This document shows, in pieces, positions 1 through 5,837 of a DNA stretch of 14,203 nt. Both the position numbers and the translations under genes were made by a program. The stretch is from an uncultured Anaerolineaceae bacterium (GTDB lineage Bacteria > Chloroflexota > Anaerolineae > Promineifilales > Promineifilaceae), in the NCBI GenBank assembly GCA_937967805.1, contig CALBTC010000236.1, forward strand, positions 1 to 14,203, given 5' to 3'. Position 1 is the stretch's first letter. The number at the start of each line of letters is the position of its first letter. Under the pieces are notes generated by a model. It ran no database searches, was not told where the DNA came from, and saw only the letters and a program-made list of their open reading frames with translations.

Positions 1-269
1 TTGCCGGGCTGCGGGCGCTCAAGACCCAGGCGGTAGTGGTGACTATCTACACAGATTCCCAGTATGTTGCCGGCCAATTGAACGGCAACCGCACCCGGGC
101 CAACCAGGAGCTGGTGGCGGAGATGCGAGAACTGGTTAACGCGTTAAGCCACTTCCAGGTCATCAAGGTTGCGGCTCATGCCGGCGATGTGGTCAATGAG
201 CGGTGTGACCAGCTGGCGCGCGAGGCAGCCGAGCAGGCGGCCAACCAGGCGAAGGTGACTGCAGCTTAA
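1..269 (+). CDS. RNase HI-like protein, C-terminal fragment
   Basis: The frame is open from base 3 and has no start in the window, so this is the 3' part of a longer gene. RNase HI cleaves the RNA strand of RNA-DNA hybrids, for example replication primers and R-loops. The fragment shows IYTDSQYV, the strand carrying the third catalytic Asp (D70 in E. coli RNase HI), then a helix with N-x-E-L-V, then VAAHAGDVVNERCDQLARE. That last stretch matches the family's K-G-H-A-G...N-E-x-C-D-x-L-A signature with the flexible-loop His and the last catalytic Asp. The first two acidic residues lie upstream of the window. The usual K-G before HAG is A-A here. It ends with TAA and is followed by the hairpin-rich leader of the polymerase-like gene, so the two may be co-transcribed. 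A longer fusion protein upstream cannot be excluded. Confidence 0.85.
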   Translation, partial: AGLRALKTQAVVVTIYTDSQYVAGQLNGNRTRANQELVAEMRELVNALSHFQVIKVAAHAGDVVNERCDQLAREAAEQAANQAKVTAA

Positions 270-276
270 AAATAAA

Positions 277-309
277 ACACCGGCGGGAATATGTGGTTCC
301 TGCTGGTGT
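277..309 (+). terminator. 13-bp stem-loop after the RNase H gene
   Basis: Bases 277-289 pair with 297-309 over 13 bp, including two G-U pairs, with a 7-nt loop (290-296). There is no U-tract, so it may be a 3'-end stabilising hairpin or part of a structured leader rather than an intrinsic terminator. The G-U pairs make a + strand RNA structure plausible. Confidence 0.5.
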
Positions 310-315
310 GTCACT

Positions 316-331
316 CATGCCGTCTGGCATG
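316..331 (+). other. Short perfect hairpin in the intergenic leader
   Basis: CATGCC (316-321) pairs perfectly with GGCATG (326-331) around a GTCT loop. It is the second of three consecutive stem-loops between the RNase H stop and the next start codon. Function is unknown. Confidence 0.4.
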
Positions 332-368
332 TCGAGTTAGTGAGAAACTATCAAATTTATCATCGTGT

Positions 369-394
369 GACCAGGTCTGACAGCCTGGTCTTTT
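369..394 (+). terminator. Attenuator-like terminator hairpin upstream of the polymerase-like gene
   Basis: GACCAGG (369-375) pairs with CCTGGTC (384-390), extendable by one T-G pair, and is followed at once by TTTTCATTT. This is a classic intrinsic-terminator shape. It lies only about 30 bp before the next start codon, too close for a new promoter in between. Either it is leaky and modulates read-through (attenuation), or it is a leader hairpin near the ribosome binding site. Confidence 0.55.
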
Positions 395-422
395 CATTTG
401 TTTCAATTTGAGGAGAACCAAA

Positions 423-3089
423 ATGTCTGCAAATTCCAATTCAAATGCTGTTGTTTCTTATGCTGTTGTTGATACCAACACCGATATCGGTGATATGGCG
501 TATCCCTTTCTACCCGCAGCCTGCAGGTGGCACATTCGCTCCCGGCCCATGACCTGCCAGGATCATATTGAAGCCCTGCGCCAGGATGATGCCCACGCCT
601 TACCCACCTTACGCTGGGTCAAGGACGGCCAGGTGATGGACCTGTTTGTCCCCGGTATGGATGCCCGCGGCTTTTGGTCGGCGACCGGGCTGCGCGCAGC
701 GCTGGACAAAGGGGGCTATGTCTTTAGTAAGCGGTTAGGGCGGCTGCTGCGGCCGTTTCGCTACTGGGCTTACTTTGACGTGGGCGACATAGATATTGAC
801 CACAATCCCTGCCTGGAGGCCCGACTGTGGGACGGCTGCGGCCTGATGAACCGTTCTGTCGTGGAACGAATGGCCGAACAGCTGGACCTGTCACCCCGCC
901 ACCGACGCGAGCTGCTCCGGTCCCGCCGCTTTGAAGTGACCATCATGCACCCGGACGGCCAGGAGAAAGGAGATGTGCTGGTTGTTGACGATTTGCTGCA
1001 CGACTTCGAGTTTCCGGCCGGTAGCACCAAAACGGAGATTACCCTGGAAGACGGCCGTGTCTTTGTCGGCCTGACGCCGCGCCATGCCCACGAGGATATG
1101 CGGCTGGACATTCAATCGCTGATTAATCTCACACCCTTCTTCAAGCGGGAGCATCTGCTGGCCTGGATGCGTATGGACGGCTGGCTTTTCTTGAAGGCGG
1201 CCCAGGATGCCCATGCCTTAGAGCGGGTCTTGAAACGACTTTACAAGATTGAAGATACCGCCGATCTGGAGAAGCTGGCCAACTGGCACGTGGGTGAGTA
1301 CCTGGCCAGCGGCGGCCACATCATGTGGTTTGCCGGTATGGTTAAAGCCATTGGCCGCAGCCACATCAAACGGCTGACCGGCAACCTGGCCCGCTTTGAC
1401 CGGGAGACGGGAGAGGTGCTCAAGTACAAACTGCGCTTTCCTGTGCCGGGCGGCCGGATGTACATTTTTCCGGCGGCCGTGGGGCAGCGAGACGTGCCGC
1501 GCGGTCATATTGAACTAGACCCACACGCGGCCACGGCCTGGGTCAACGATGCCGACTGGCTGGATTACATCGTGCGCGTTCTGGGCGGCTGTGATGGGGA
1601 TGATGCCCTGTGGGTCTTTCCCTTCAAAGACAGGGCTGACGGTCAGCGCAAGATGCTGGTGTGGCGCTCGCCCAACCAGCAGGGGGAGTACGTGGTGCTG
1701 CGGCCGACCGAGAACAGTCACGAAATTGCCTGGGATTTGCCCGAAGGCAGCCCACTGTGCTGGCCGCTTCTGGACAGCCGGGACCTGCCGCCGCGGATTG
1801 ACGCTGCCCCACAAGCGTACACCTCCTTTGCTGGTGAAGACAGTGCGGTCAGTGCCGGTGATACCTACTCGGTGGAGAACATGTGGCCAACGGTGGTGCG
1901 CACGCTGGGCAACGCCAACACCTTAGGCGGCTTTTGTAACCTGGCCATGATTTGGGTACTGCTGCACGGCCGTATGCCCGATCTGCTGCCGGCGCGGCTG
2001 GAGGAAATCATTGATGCGACGGTGAAGACGGGTGGTGACCTGACGGCCGTGCAGACATGGTTACGGCAGACGGCGCGGCAGATTGCCGAGTCGGCTGTCC
2101 CGGTGCCAGAAACAGTCGTTGGCCGGCTCTTGCCCCTGCTGGATGAGCGGGGTCAGATGGCCGTCACCACCGGTAACAGCAGCTGGCTGGACCGGCTGGC
2201 GGCGGACATTGAAGCCTACATGAATGAGTTCTGGGCCGAAGTCGAGGCCCTGGCCCTAGAGGCCTGCCCGCCGGTGGCGCTCTTTGAGCAGGGCCGGTCG
2301 TGGCTGGCGGTGGGACGGGACCTGCGTGGCGTTTATGCCCGGATATTCCGTGAGGCCCTGGATATCGATGGGGTGATCACTGAAGCTGACTTTGCCCGGG
2401 CTGAAGCGGCGACGCAGCAGTTCCTGGCCAACTGGCCGGCGGAGAAGCGCGGCTGCCTGCTGTTGGGGACCGCTGCCTATCTGTACAGTCAGGGGCCTGA
2501 AGCCGATCCCGAGCGAAGTCGAGGGACCGAGCAAAGCCGAGGCAGCGAGCCGGTGCGCGACCAGCTGCTCTGGCAGCTAGGGCAGTTAGGTGACGACGGC
2601 CGGCGTGAGCGCAGCGTAGCCCAGGCGTTTATCCAGGCGCTGCGGGAGATAGGCTTGTTGGGCCAGCCGGTCTGGCTGTTTGGCGAAGCGAAACTGCTGT
2701 GGCAGGTTGTGCCGGAGCAGGCCTGTCCGGGTATTCCGGCGACGTTTAACGGTACCTGGTTTAACTACTATCGCGTCCAGCAGCCGGATGTGAAACGGAT
2801 GAGCCAGGTGCCGCCGGCGGTTCGTAAGCAGGTGAAGGCGAAGGTTAAGCAGCTGGCGGCAACGACGTTTACCGGGATGCCGCTGACCATCCGCCGGGAT
2901 GAAAACGGCCGGGCAGTGGCTGTCACCAAACGTGGCAATCTCTTTGGGTACGTGAAACGGTCGCACGAAGCGCTGGCTTGCCGGCAGGAAAGGTGGCGGA
3001 TTGCCTGGGCCACGGCCGTGGACGGCAATGTCAATGCGATTCTGGTTGCCGCCGATGCGGATTGTGCTGAGGCTGAGTCGTTGCAGTAG
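423..3089 (+). CDS. Predicted double-psi beta-barrel single-subunit RNA polymerase (RdRP/QDE-1/YonO-like)
   Basis: 888 aa from ATG 423, chosen because AGGAG at 411-415 sits 7 nt upstream; an in-frame TTG at 408 would overlap that site. Motifs follow the order of eukaryotic RdRP/QDE-1 and phage YonO enzymes. DVGDIDIDHN (119-128) leads to WDGCGLMNR (136-144), resembling the RdRP DGxG-x-[IM] block. LRFPVPGGRMY (337-347) followed by PRGHIELD (359-366) resembles the RdRP RxPVPxxR...GxV strand. LGGCDGDDALWVF (from 387) is the metal-binding loop. NTLGGFCN (499-506) and IIDATVKTGGD (529-539) resemble the post-catalytic N-x-LG and VDxxKTG region. The canonical loop is DxDGD; the first Asp is Gly389 here, with D391, D393 and an extra D394. 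Length is close to YonO (about 900 aa). Residues about 693-711 are a repeat-derived insertion. Template and product are unknown. Assignment rests on motif order read by eye; detailed function is inference. Confidence 0.7.
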   Translation: MSANSNSNAVVSYAVVDTNTDIGDMAYPFLPAACRWHIRSRPMTCQDHIEALRQDDAHALPTLRWVKDGQVMDLFVPGMDARGFWSATGLRAALDKGGYVFSKRLGRLLRPFRYWAYFDVGDIDIDHNPCLEARLWDGCGLMNRSVVERMAEQLDLSPRHRRELLRSRRFEVTIMHPDGQEKGDVLVVDDLLHDFEFPAGSTKTEITLEDGRVFVGLTPRHAHEDMRLDIQSLINLTPFFKREHLLAWMRMDGWLFLKAAQDAHALERVLKRLYKIEDTADLEKLANWHVGEYLASGGHIMWFAGMVKAIGRSHIKRLTGNLARFDRETGEVLKYKLRFPVPGGRMYIFPAAVGQRDVPRGHIELDPHAATAWVNDADWLDYIVRVLGGCDGDDALWVFPFKDRADGQRKMLVWRSPNQQGEYVVLRPTENSHEIAWDLPEGSPLCWPLLDSRDLPPRIDAAPQAYTSFAGEDSAVSAGDTYSVENMWPTVVRTLGNANTLGGFCNLAMIWVLLHGRMPDLLPARLEEIIDATVKTGGDLTAVQTWLRQTARQIAESAVPVPETVVGRLLPLLDERGQMAVTTGNSSWLDRLAADIEAYMNEFWAEVEALALEACPPVALFEQGRSWLAVGRDLRGVYARIFREALDIDGVITEADFARAEAATQQFLANWPAEKRGCLLLGTAAYLYSQGPEADPERSRGTEQSRGSEPVRDQLLWQLGQLGDDGRRERSVAQAFIQALREIGLLGQPVWLFGEAKLLWQVVPEQACPGIPATFNGTWFNYYRVQQPDVKRMSQVPPAVRKQVKAKVKQLAATTFTGMPLTIRRDENGRAVAVTKRGNLFGYVKRSHEALACRQERWRIAWATAVDGNVNAILVAADADCAEAESLQ
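2505..2553 (+). repeat. In-frame insertion of a GAGCGAAGTCGAGGG-type repeat
   Basis: Two imperfect tandem units, CGAGCGAAGTCGAGGGA and CGAGCAAAGCCGAGGCA, sit inside the polymerase-like gene. They encode the low-complexity stretch PERSRGTEQSRGSEP. From memory, this resembles short interspersed repeats that read as ERSR or SEVEG in many environmental bacterial genomes. The insertion keeps frame and adds about 16 residues in the helical C-terminal half, well away from the catalytic loop. It is probably a surface loop expansion. Confidence 0.55.
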
Positions 3090-3110
3090 CTTGTTGTTGG
3101 TATGGCTGAG

Positions 3111-3159
3111 AAAGGTGGTTGTTGACCCAACGGGTTGGCAGCCGCCTTTTTCTTTTTTG
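3111..3159 (+). terminator. Strong intrinsic terminator after the polymerase-like gene
   Basis: Starting 22 nt after the TAG stop, bases 3111-3128 pair with 3132-3149 (about 18 bp with several G-U pairs) around an AAC loop, followed by a U-rich tail TTTTTCTTTTTT. The many G-U pairs mean the structure is stable only in + strand RNA, consistent with terminating the polymerase-like transcript. Confidence 0.85.
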
Positions 3160-3172
3160 ATTTGTAGCTCTG

Positions 3173-3284
3173 CTGAAAAAACCGCAGATTTCGCAGGCTT
3201 GTGGTGAGTGCAGCCGAACCATTAACGCAGATTTTTTTCTCAAGCATCTCTGCATCTCAGCGCCTCTGTGCTGGCTTTTTTCAG
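3173..3284. repeat. Decayed interspersed repeat with short terminal inverted repeats
   Basis: The 112-bp segment starts CTGAAAAAA (3173) and ends TTTTTTCAG (3284), a perfect 9-bp inverted repeat. Between them are CGCAGATT-type words (3183, 3216) and CTCTGCATCTCAG-type words (3248 on). It resembles intergenic repeats of the CGCAGATTA...CTCTGCGTCTC kind and may be a relic of a MITE-like element. No target-site duplication is obvious. Confidence 0.45.
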
Positions 3285-3567
3285 TGGACTCATTTGCACG
3301 AAAGGATGGATTGCGTTGGGTTAGCCTCTCGTCAACAGGAGTGACATTTGTCATGTCTTAAGAGGGTGATCCGTGGTTGACAATAGGACCGACAAAGACG
3401 GCCGCGTCGAGAAAGCCTAACGGCTTTTTTGTGGTGAGAGCATCGCTGTGACCGATAGATGCGCCAGGCAGTTGCCGGGCCACAGCGATTGACGCCTAAC
3501 GGCGAAAATTTTGTGAATGAATTAAGCGCGTGAGCGCAATTTAACTTACCGATAGGAGGTATTGACG
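3285..3567 (+). promoter_or_regulatory. Structured leader upstream of ssb
   Basis: The gene-free stretch before ssb contains several stem-loops in a row. TGACATTTGTCA is a small palindrome at 3342-3353. AAAGCC-TAAC-GGCTTT lies at 3412-3427, with U's continuing to 3430. ATCGCTGTG (3442-3450) pairs with CACAGCGAT (3481-3489). CGCC-TAAC-GGCG lies at 3493-3504 and GCGC-GTGA-GCGC at 3526-3537. AGGAGGT (3554-3560) follows and sets the ssb start. SSBs often autoregulate, so a structured leader could be regulatory; no specific class is recognised. No convincing sigma70 promoter was found. Confidence 0.5.
3412..3430 (+). terminator. Intrinsic terminator-like hairpin with UAAC loop
   Basis: AAAGCC (3412-3417) pairs with GGCTTT (3422-3427) around TAAC, and the T-run continues to 3430. 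It could terminate read-through from the polymerase gene or act as an attenuator for ssb about 140 nt downstream. Confidence 0.55.
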
Positions 3568-3990
3568 ATGTTTCAAAAGTTTATCGTAGCAGGGTATTTG
3601 GGTGGTGATCCGGAGATGCGTTATTTGCCGGACGGCACGGCCGTGACCAACTTCAGCGTGGCGACCACGCGTCGTTTCACCGATAAAGACGGCCAGCCGC
3701 GCGAGGAAACAACCTGGATTCGCGTGGAGACCTGGCGCAAGTTAGCCGAAAACTGCAACCAGTATCTGGCCCGTGGCAGTGCCGTGATTATTGAAGGTCG
3801 TTTGAAGCCAGAGCCCAATACGGGCGGGCCGCGCACCTTCACCCGTCAGGATGGCACGGTGGGCGCTTCCTTCGAGGTTGTGGCCGAGAATGTGCGTTTC
3901 CTGGGCCGCGGGAATGGCAATGGCGCTGAGAACGGGTATGCCGAGGAAGCGGTGGCTGTTGCCCAAGCTGAGGATGACATACCGTTTTAG
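3568..3990 (+). CDS. ssb: Single-stranded DNA-binding protein
   Basis: 140 aa. ATG 3568 is chosen because AGGAGGT at 3554-3560 is 7 nt upstream; an in-frame TTG at 3562 is too close to that site. It is a standard bacterial SSB: OB-fold from residue 1 (FIVAGYLGGDPEMRYLPDGT, then V-T-N-F-S-V-A-T-T-R), central W-I-R-V-E-T-W-R-K-L-A-E, and V-I-I-E-G-R-L. A short Gly/Asn/Ala/Glu linker leads to the acidic tip DDIPF that docks replication and repair partners. It binds ssDNA as an oligomer. It is shorter than many chromosomal SSBs (about 170 aa) because the linker is brief, as is common for plasmid or phage copies. Its place after the RNase H and polymerase-like genes suggests an element-encoded replication role. 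A second, chromosomal ssb probably exists elsewhere. Confidence 0.97.
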   Translation: MFQKFIVAGYLGGDPEMRYLPDGTAVTNFSVATTRRFTDKDGQPREETTWIRVETWRKLAENCNQYLARGSAVIIEGRLKPEPNTGGPRTFTRQDGTVGASFEVVAENVRFLGRGNGNGAENGYAEEAVAVAQAEDDIPF

Positions 3991-3997
3991 CGGATGA

Positions 3998-4026
3998 GGG
4001 GCGGCCTGAAAGGCAGTGGTCGCCCC
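3998..4026 (+). terminator. Stem-loop after ssb
   Basis: GGGGCGGCC (3998-4006) pairs with GGTCGCCCC (4018-4026) with one G-U pair, directly after the ssb stop. The following sequence is only mildly U-rich, so termination efficiency is uncertain. Confidence 0.6.
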
Positions 4027-4228
4027 TTGCTGTGCTTTGTCTGTGTGAGTGACGCATCTCTGACCGGGATTGGTTCCGCACAACAGTTTCCGGCTCCCTA
4101 CCAAAAGAGAAATATTAGTCGATGCAAACTGATGTTGTGGAACCTAACCTGATCGATTTGTGGATGAACAAGCGTTGCTCTCCGGGGCAGCGCTTATCTT
4201 TTTTCTTTATGCCCTGGCCCGGAATCGT

Positions 4229-4354
4229 GTAAAAGCCAAAAAGATTTTTGAATTAAGGCAAGCTCAAATTTGGCTTTTACTTGAGCAAACCACAAGAAAC
4301 TTCGCTTTCGATTTCAAAAGTTTTTTTGTGATTTGCTCATACCGGCAAGCCGGT
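4229..4354 (+). ncRNA. Three back-to-back hairpins, possible structured RNA
   Basis: Hairpin one: GTAAAAGCCAAA (4229-4240) with its perfect complement TTTGGCTTTTAC (4269-4280). Hairpin two: 4282-4302 with 4319-4339, about 18 bp with a mismatch, a bulge and one G-U. Hairpin three: ACCGGC (4341-4346) with GCCGGT (4349-4354). Only one base separates each from the next. No known RNA family is recognised, and the DNA-level alternative is a compound palindromic repeat. Confidence 0.4.
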
Positions 4355-4397
4355 TACTGAGGCTTTTAGGTGGGGTCAGCACCCGCCGTGGGCGCAT

Positions 4398-4411
4398 TGG
4401 CCGCTAGGCCA
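4398..4411. other. Perfect 5-bp hairpin
   Basis: TGGCC-GCTA-GGCCA, part of the hairpin-dense region. No function can be assigned. Confidence 0.25.
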
Positions 4412-4436
4412 CATATTTTCTCCTCCTCCTTTTGTT

Positions 4437-4478
4437 GAGGGTAGAGACAGCAAGCGTCTCTACCCTCCTCTTTTTTTT
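4437..4478 (+). terminator. Very strong intrinsic terminator (or palindromic repeat)
   Basis: GAGGGTAGAGAC (4437-4448) pairs perfectly with GTCTCTACCCTC (4456-4467) around a 7-nt loop, followed by CTC and eight T's. It is the clearest terminator in the window, and the tail places it on the + strand. GTAGAGAC...GTCTCTAC also resembles interspersed palindromes seen in cyanobacteria and Chloroflexota, so it may be a repeat recruited as a terminator. No gene lies just upstream, which implies a noncoding transcript ends here. Confidence 0.8.
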
Positions 4479-4491
4479 ACCAGGAAACTTG

Positions 4492-4505
4492 GGCGCTAAC
4501 GCGCC
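4492..4505 (+). other. GC-rich hairpin with UAAC loop
   Basis: GGCGC-TAAC-GCGCC is a perfect 5-bp stem. It shares the same loop as hairpins at 3412, 3493 and 5543. Confidence 0.4.
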
Positions 4506-4560
4506 TGTTGGTATGAGAACAACGCTGCAGAAGTGTTGGCTCAACCTCATTTTTAACCTG

Positions 4561-4600
4561 TGCCCGGTTGCCATGACGGGCATACTTTCTTTTTCTTTTA
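4561..4600 (+). terminator. Probable terminator hairpin
   Basis: TGCCCG (4561-4566) pairs with CGGGCA (4577-4582), followed by a pyrimidine and U-rich tail (TACTTTCTTTTTCTTTT). It is about 100 nt after the stronger terminator at 4437, so a short transcript could lie between them. Confidence 0.5.
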
Positions 4601-4602
4601 TT

Positions 4603-4630
4603 CACGCCGGGACGCGCCCCGGCCGGCGTG
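4603..4630. other. 8-bp GC-rich perfect inverted repeat
   Basis: CACGCCGG (4603-4610) and CCGGCGTG (4623-4630), with further CCGGG/CCCGG pairing possible in the loop. No U-tract follows. Confidence 0.4.
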
Positions 4631-4651
4631 TCTGGCAGACCGCTTAGGGGG

Positions 4652-4691
4652 GATCGGTTGCGGTGGAAGTTTTCTTGTACGGCAACCGATC
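4652..4691. other. 10-bp perfect inverted repeat
   Basis: GATCGGTTGC (4652-4661) and GCAACCGATC (4682-4691) with a 20-nt spacer. It could be an RNA stem or a binding site for a dimeric protein. Confidence 0.4.
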
Positions 4692-5115
4692 AACCTTAGA
4701 CGAGTGAAGTGTGGGCGTTGACTGAGTGCCGAGACGTCAGCAGTCGTCGCGTCAAAGAGACGGACCTGGTGCTGCAGGCCAGGTGGCTAACCTGTCTTAT
4801 GCCATCGTGCCTGGCGATGGAACTGTTCTTGCGGGAAGAGGTTTGGTCGCAGCTTGCGCCTGGGACATCCCGGCAGGCTGCGGCCGACTTCTTTACAATC
4901 TTGTTTTTTTGCAGATTTGTCGAATTCAGCAGGAGTTTGGGCACAAGATGGACCTATTCCGGCTCTCAGAAGCCCACTAAGAAAAAGTTTGCCAAATTTC
5001 CGCGCTTTTTTGAGAAAAAATTCCTGCTGCGGGACGCTTATTTTGCCCGAAAATCCGCCTTTCTGTCCATCTCGGCGAGAAGCACCTCAATGGAAAGCGG
5101 TTGGCACATATTCGT

Positions 5116-5358
5116 TCAGCGGCTGCCTAAAAGATAAACGGCCGTTATCTTTCGATCGCTTGTTAAGTGAACCTGCACCATTTCGCCAGATTCGTGGAAG
5201 GTTTTTTCAAGGATCAACCCACCCGGATCTATGGGATGGAAATCCTGCCGCTTAAACAGTTTCCCTTTTTCCGCAGTCAAACGCTCTTTGAGGGTTTCCG
5301 CTTCGCTTTTAGCAGCCAGGTTTCCTGGTTCGATATGATGATTCTTTCGACGACTCAT
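5116..5358 (-). CDS. Hypothetical small charged protein
   Basis: 80 aa from ATG 5358; an in-frame TTG two codons upstream (5364) is better placed after a GAAGG (8 nt spacing) and could be the true start. The product begins MSRRKNHHIEPGN, is rich in Lys/Glu in a helical middle (AAKSEAETLKERLTAEKGKL), and ends in a beta-like tail (MVQVHLTSDRKITAVYLLGS). No family is recognised. It is the only frame in the hairpin-dense 2 kb whose composition looks like a real soluble protein. Opposing open frames on the + strand overlap it and look worse (Phe/Cys/Trp-rich). Its last codons contain an ACGGCCGT palindrome inside an imperfect inverted repeat (5127-5150). Confidence 0.45.
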   Translation of the reverse strand: MSRRKNHHIEPGNLAAKSEAETLKERLTAEKGKLFKRQDFHPIDPGGLILEKTFHESGEMVQVHLTSDRKITAVYLLGSR

Positions 5359-5481
5359 TGTCAATGTTTATACCTTCACGTGTGCTGGCCTGACAAGTCA
5401 AATCGGTGGCCCTTTATTTGTGTACTTGCTGATCACCTTGGGGCTGAGTGCAAACACCAAACAAAGTGTATGCCTTTATCT

Positions 5482-5602
5482 GACAGATTGCCATGATTTT
5501 CATGGCATCTGTCGTGGCCGGCTACTGCATTGCTGGACCAGGCAACCAGGCGCGTAACCGCGCCCGGTTGGTGAATTGCAAAGTGCTGCTTTGCCAATTC
5601 AC
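5482..5602 (+). ncRNA. Cluster of three strong consecutive stem-loops
   Basis: GACAGATTGCCATGA (5482-5496) pairs with 5500-5513 with one bulge and a TTT loop. CAACCAGGCGCG (5543-5554) pairs with CGCGCCCGGTTG (5559-5570), one mismatch, around a TAAC loop. GTGAATTGCAAAG (5571-5583) pairs with 5589-5602 with one bulge. The second and third abut exactly. Stems with single bulges are more RNA-like than protein-site-like. The hairpin at 5676-5717 may belong to the same structure. Confidence 0.45.
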
Positions 5603-5675
5603 ATTGATGGACCGGGTATTGACAGCCATTGTATCCAGCATTGATTCAAGATTAGGCCAGAAGCCTCCTTTCTTC

Positions 5676-5717
5676 CTGGCAGCCGATCCTGGTCACCGCC
5701 TCAGGATCAGCTGCCGG
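5676..5717 (+). ncRNA. 16-bp imperfect stem-loop
   Basis: CTGGCAGCCGATCCTG (5676-5691) pairs with CAGGATCAGCTGCCGG (5702-5717), with one T-G pair and one mismatch and a 10-nt loop. No U-tract follows closely. It is probably part of the same structured region as 5482-5602. Confidence 0.4.
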
Positions 5718-5819
5718 CTCCCATTGAAGTCAGATGGTATGGTCGGTTTTTTTGTCGCTCATATAAAACAACCTGGCACAGACTGTTATTACGCTGGCCA
5801 ACCAGGGTAGGGGGATAAC

Positions 5820-5837
5820 GCGCGGTCTCGCCCGCGC
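5820..5837. other. GC-rich 6-bp hairpin
   Basis: GCGCGG (5820-5825) pairs with CCGCGC (5832-5837) around TCTCGC. It is the last clear palindrome before the macrodomain gene. Confidence 0.3.

Noticed and set aside
1549..1926. 125-aa alternative-frame ORF inside the polymerase-like gene
   Set aside because: It is a shadow of the GC-rich codon pattern of the main gene, with no start signal and Cys/Trp/Pro-rich composition.
3377..3382. TTGACA -35 box upstream of ssb
   Set aside because: No acceptable -10 hexamer lies 16-18 bp downstream.
3415..3500. GCCTAAC words resembling the R'' box of integron attC sites
   Set aside because: No matching GTTRRRY core is found at the required distance and there is no cassette-like gene order; the words are hairpin arms with TAAC loops.
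4709..5137. 142-aa + strand ORF and overlapping frames (4726-4980, 4854-5255)
   Set aside because: Three frames are open at once, none has a convincing ribosome binding site, and the sequence is full of hairpins. The compositions (Phe/Arg/Ser-rich) do not look like a folded protein.
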